64,000 nucleotides of DNA from assembly GCA_023055355.1 (NCBI GenBank), contig JALJCS010000001.1, forward strand, positions 51,837,381 through 51,901,380, in the 5' to 3' direction. The position numbers and the translations under genes are program-made. Below, piece by piece: positions 61,215 through 64,000 of the stretch. The notes below the pieces were generated by a model. That model had not been told where the DNA came from. It worked only from the letters and a program-made list of their open reading frames with translations, and searched no databases. The DNA comes from Agelaius tricolor. Lineage: Eukaryota > Chordata > Aves > Passeriformes > Icteridae. Position 1 is the stretch's first letter, and every line of letters begins with the position of its first letter.

Positions 61215-61611
61215 AGTGGCAGTAAAGCTAAAGGGAGAAGGAACCTTTAAGAAGTGGTGTAATTATTAACGAATTTTGATCTTGGGAAGGAGAGCAACCA
61301 AAGTATTTCCTGTTTCCTATAATTAAGGGCTGAAGAACTCAGTTCTGCCACACACACGAATGCATTGTTTATTTTTAATGTGCTCTCCATGGAATATAAT
61401 CTGCTGTTTTATTTCTATATCTTAGGCCAAATTCATAATTGGTGTAAACAGCTGCTGCTCAACTGACAAGTTCTAAAATGGGGGCAGAGGAAAAATGAGG
61501 TTATAAGGTTTCATCTGCTTACATCAGGAATGCATTTGTCCTACTTGTTCTTCCCTTTAACCACCTAATGATCTTGGGAATAAAACCAGTGGAATCAGGT
61601 GAGTCTCTGAA
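61215..61611. other. Non-coding DNA, no gene seen
   Basis: I see no supported gene. A ggccaaattcataattggtgtaaa stretch near 61425 recalls an old sauropsid short-repeat end but is too short to call. Confidence 0.5.
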
Positions 61612-62259
61612 CTAGTATGAAGCAGAACAATTTGGCCTTGCAAATTCAAAAGAACAGAGCAATCTATATATCCATGGGACAGGTTGTGAATATTTGGCTA
61701 GAGGTACTAAGGATGAACAATCCCATACATCCTGCTGGTAAAATTTCCACACAGTCTGTAAGAGCTGGAGCCCACTTAAGCAATCAGGCCAATCTGTAAA
61801 TATTGGGGTGGAAAAATTAGATGCTATAACTTGGAATGACTTAAATAATTTCATTGGAAGATTCCCATGCAAGTTGCTGAACATACCATTGGAACTCAAT
61901 AAATAACAAACAGCCATATGTGTGCTGTTTTTAGCGAATTTCACGTGCTGCCTGTTTTTCTGTGTGTCTAAACACCACATTCTCCCCAGAATGGAACATG
62001 GGATTGGCTGAACCATTGGCTTGAACCATTGCTTGTTTTTGATCCACTCTTGAATGCATTGCTGTTGAGAGCTGAATGCTGTACACAGAACACCAACACC
62101 TCCTGTCACAGCTAGGCTGCCATTAATGCAGGCTTGGTACTGGAGAGAGTAGAGGGATGTGCTTTTGGAACTGGCTGCTGATGAGTAGCAGACAGAGGAG
62201 GACATGACTGTGACTGTAATCTCTCCTCCCACCAACTTCTTTATGTTTGGTGTACCCAT
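61612..62259 (-). other. 215-codon open frame of unknown status
   Basis: This is the longest frame in the window. It opens at a true ATG (complement of 62257-62259) in a good context (aaaATGG) and ends at the stop at 61612-61614. The predicted product has about 11 Cys and 7 Trp and several N-X-S/T sequons, a composition seen in extracellular domains. It has no signal peptide at this start and no clear membrane segment. I do not recognise it. Neighbouring DNA shows no promoter, splice-bounded exon or terminal repeat. It could be chance, a decayed mobile-element frame, or an unannotated gene piece. Confidence 0.18.
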
Positions 62260-64000
62260 TTTCCCTCTTCTGGGGCACTGAGGTTATAATAAGTAGTAAC
62301 AAAGAGAAGAAAATATACTTCCCAGTCACTCTTTCTCAAACAAGGGGCTTGAGAAGTGATGATACAGAATATCCATCTCTCACTTTCCCATTTGAGTCCT
62401 TCTATATTTTATATTTCATTTTATTTGACACTGAAGTGTTTGTTTGTCCACTGTGCTGCCTGCATAGGAACACATTTCCGAGGTTTATTCCCAAAAGCAG
62501 TCAAATATTCTCAGCAGTATAAATCTGTTTGCAATGTATAAATATTATTCCACTTTAGCAGCTCTGTCACACATAAATGACACTTATGACTTTTACTATC
62601 ACCTGCCCTATGCATACTCACTATTTGAGTAATTTCTCCTTACAGCATGTATATTCATTTTTTGCAGCTGAAGTAATTTGTTTATCTTTACCCCCAAAGT
62701 ACTGAAGTTGCTCATCAGCAAAATTTTGGCTGTCCTGCCCCATTTAGCCTCACAGCAGAGCAATATCCATTTCCTAACAAACAATAAAAGATGTTTGAAA
62801 GCAGCAAGACCGAACTGGAGCTCAGTAACTGTGACTCAGCAACATTAAATGCTTGTGCAAATTTAAACCCTGTCTTTTTCATTGCAGCACAGATGAGGGA
62901 AGTGAATGAACTAGTGCCAGCTTGAGACTTCAAAATTAATAAAATAATGACAGAGTGATTGGAAAACTTTGGCTCCATAGTTAGAAAAATCTCCACTAGA
63001 ATTTAAGAGATCTAGTTTTGGGTTTCTGTTTGGATTTGATAAGTAATGTGAAAACCAAGGACAAGACAATGGTCATGCTGCTTCTCTAGGATATAGACCT
63101 GATGGTGATGGAGATATTCAGGAACATCTCCAGCAGCTGCATTTTTTTAGCAGCAAAAGCCTCAGCAGTGCTTGAAATGGTGAAACTTTCAAGAGTACAA
63201 TATCACACAAAGAGATTTACCATCCAGTCATGCCCTCAAATGAAAGGACTTGGCTTCATGGACCATCTGAAAGTGGGGAGGAGGGACTGCATTGCCTCAG
63301 CTTCCTGCTGATTGAATGCTGAAAGATGAGCTTTGCAGATCTTCTCTTACTGTATTGTAAAAGAAGAAATTAATGAGTTTTGATCTGTGACTCCTTCCGA
63401 AATCAAGATTATTCTCAGCCAGTTTGTTCTTAGATTTTCTTTGTATGCCATTTAGCCCATGGCTTAGAAATGATCAAGGTTAGAAACTTATTTTGGAAAA
63501 TGTGTACCTGATTCCTCCCTCTATCTTCCTTCACTCCGAGGAGTCTGAAAGTCATGAAGTACTTTGTAAGAACATTCAAGGATGTGAGGAATTGTGGAAA
63601 CTGTCACTATTCATATTTTGGGATGATTTTTGTTCTTAATAGAAATTCTTACCACTTGAAAACTGATTTAGAAGAGTCAGAAATCCAAATCACTGGAGGT
63701 CTCTTATTTCCAATATTGATTTTCTCTCCAAGGGTCATTCCGAAACACATTAATTACAGACACAATATCCAAATTCACAATAACATATCAATCATTAGGC
63801 TGTTTGAATTGGGAGACAAAACAGAAACTGGGCAATATAATTCAATAAAATTACTGGTATTTTTATTTATTCATTTAAGCTCTGATTCTGGAAATAGAAC
63901 TGCTGAAAAGCTGCTTTTACATTTCTGCTCTTTCATGTGTGATCTGTTTGAAATTTTGAGTGTTCTTGTTTCATGTAAAATTAGTTTATTACCATTACTC
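62260..64000. other. Non-coding A+T-rich DNA, no gene seen
   Basis: I see no supported gene or repeat up to the window end. Short overlapping frames (62247-62541 plus, 62715-62996 minus, 63102-63311 plus) have no recognisable motif. Confidence 0.55.

Noticed and set aside
61425..61450. Words similar to the end of an old sauropsid short inverted-repeat element
   Set aside because: The similarity covers too few bases and no partner end is visible.
1..64000. tRNA genes, CRISPR arrays, operons and bacterial-type signals
   Set aside because: No B-box-like words with a matching A-box, no regularly spaced repeats and no tightly packed coding frames were seen.

Overview
The window looks like non-coding nuclear DNA from a bird, or at least a sauropsid. 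The strongest clue is the 3' end of a CR1 LINE at about 11930-12263. It carries the usual CR1 landmarks in order and ends in the degenerate 8-bp terminal repeat. The rest also fits a bird: A+T-rich, CpG-poor, sparse in interspersed repeats, with short microsatellites and no bacterial gene organisation. I cannot name the species, chromosome or neighbouring gene.

I found no convincing protein-coding exon, rRNA, tRNA, snRNA or microRNA. Almost all open frames are short and overlap on both strands, as expected by chance. Two minus-strand ATG-initiated frames are long for this composition (201 codons at 43350-43955 and 215 codons at 61612-62259). A small plus-strand frame with a hydrophobic leader-like end lies at 29796-29951. 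None matches a family I know, so they are reported as candidates and not as genes.

Layout: 1-7550 is unremarkable A+T-rich DNA. 7550-8260 is a CpG-retaining block with homeodomain-like A+T motifs. 8260-11930 is plain and is followed by the CR1 copy. 16138-17025 holds two diverged same-orientation copies of an unnamed sequence of about 250 bp. 18368-18431 and 19201-19258 carry two striking fold-back structures, one with a perfect 26-bp stem. 21600-22110 is a possible regulatory block with an RFX X-box-like palindrome, followed by a CpG-richer stretch. 24890-30500 holds A+T-rich, polypurine and dinucleotide repeats. 29640-30120 and 32240-32640 are CpG-enriched patches. 33000-47000 is mostly featureless. 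47150-47560, 55730-56280 and 59560-60290 may be conserved regulatory elements. A compact C-rich/G-rich tract at 61181-61214 can form a G-quadruplex on the minus strand.

The window therefore reads as an intergenic region or a long intron. Any function is most likely cis-regulatory, but that is inferred from CpG retention and motif content, because no alignment could be made. I found no new multi-gene system. The best leads are the fold-back structures, the CpG-retaining blocks and the two long minus-strand frames.
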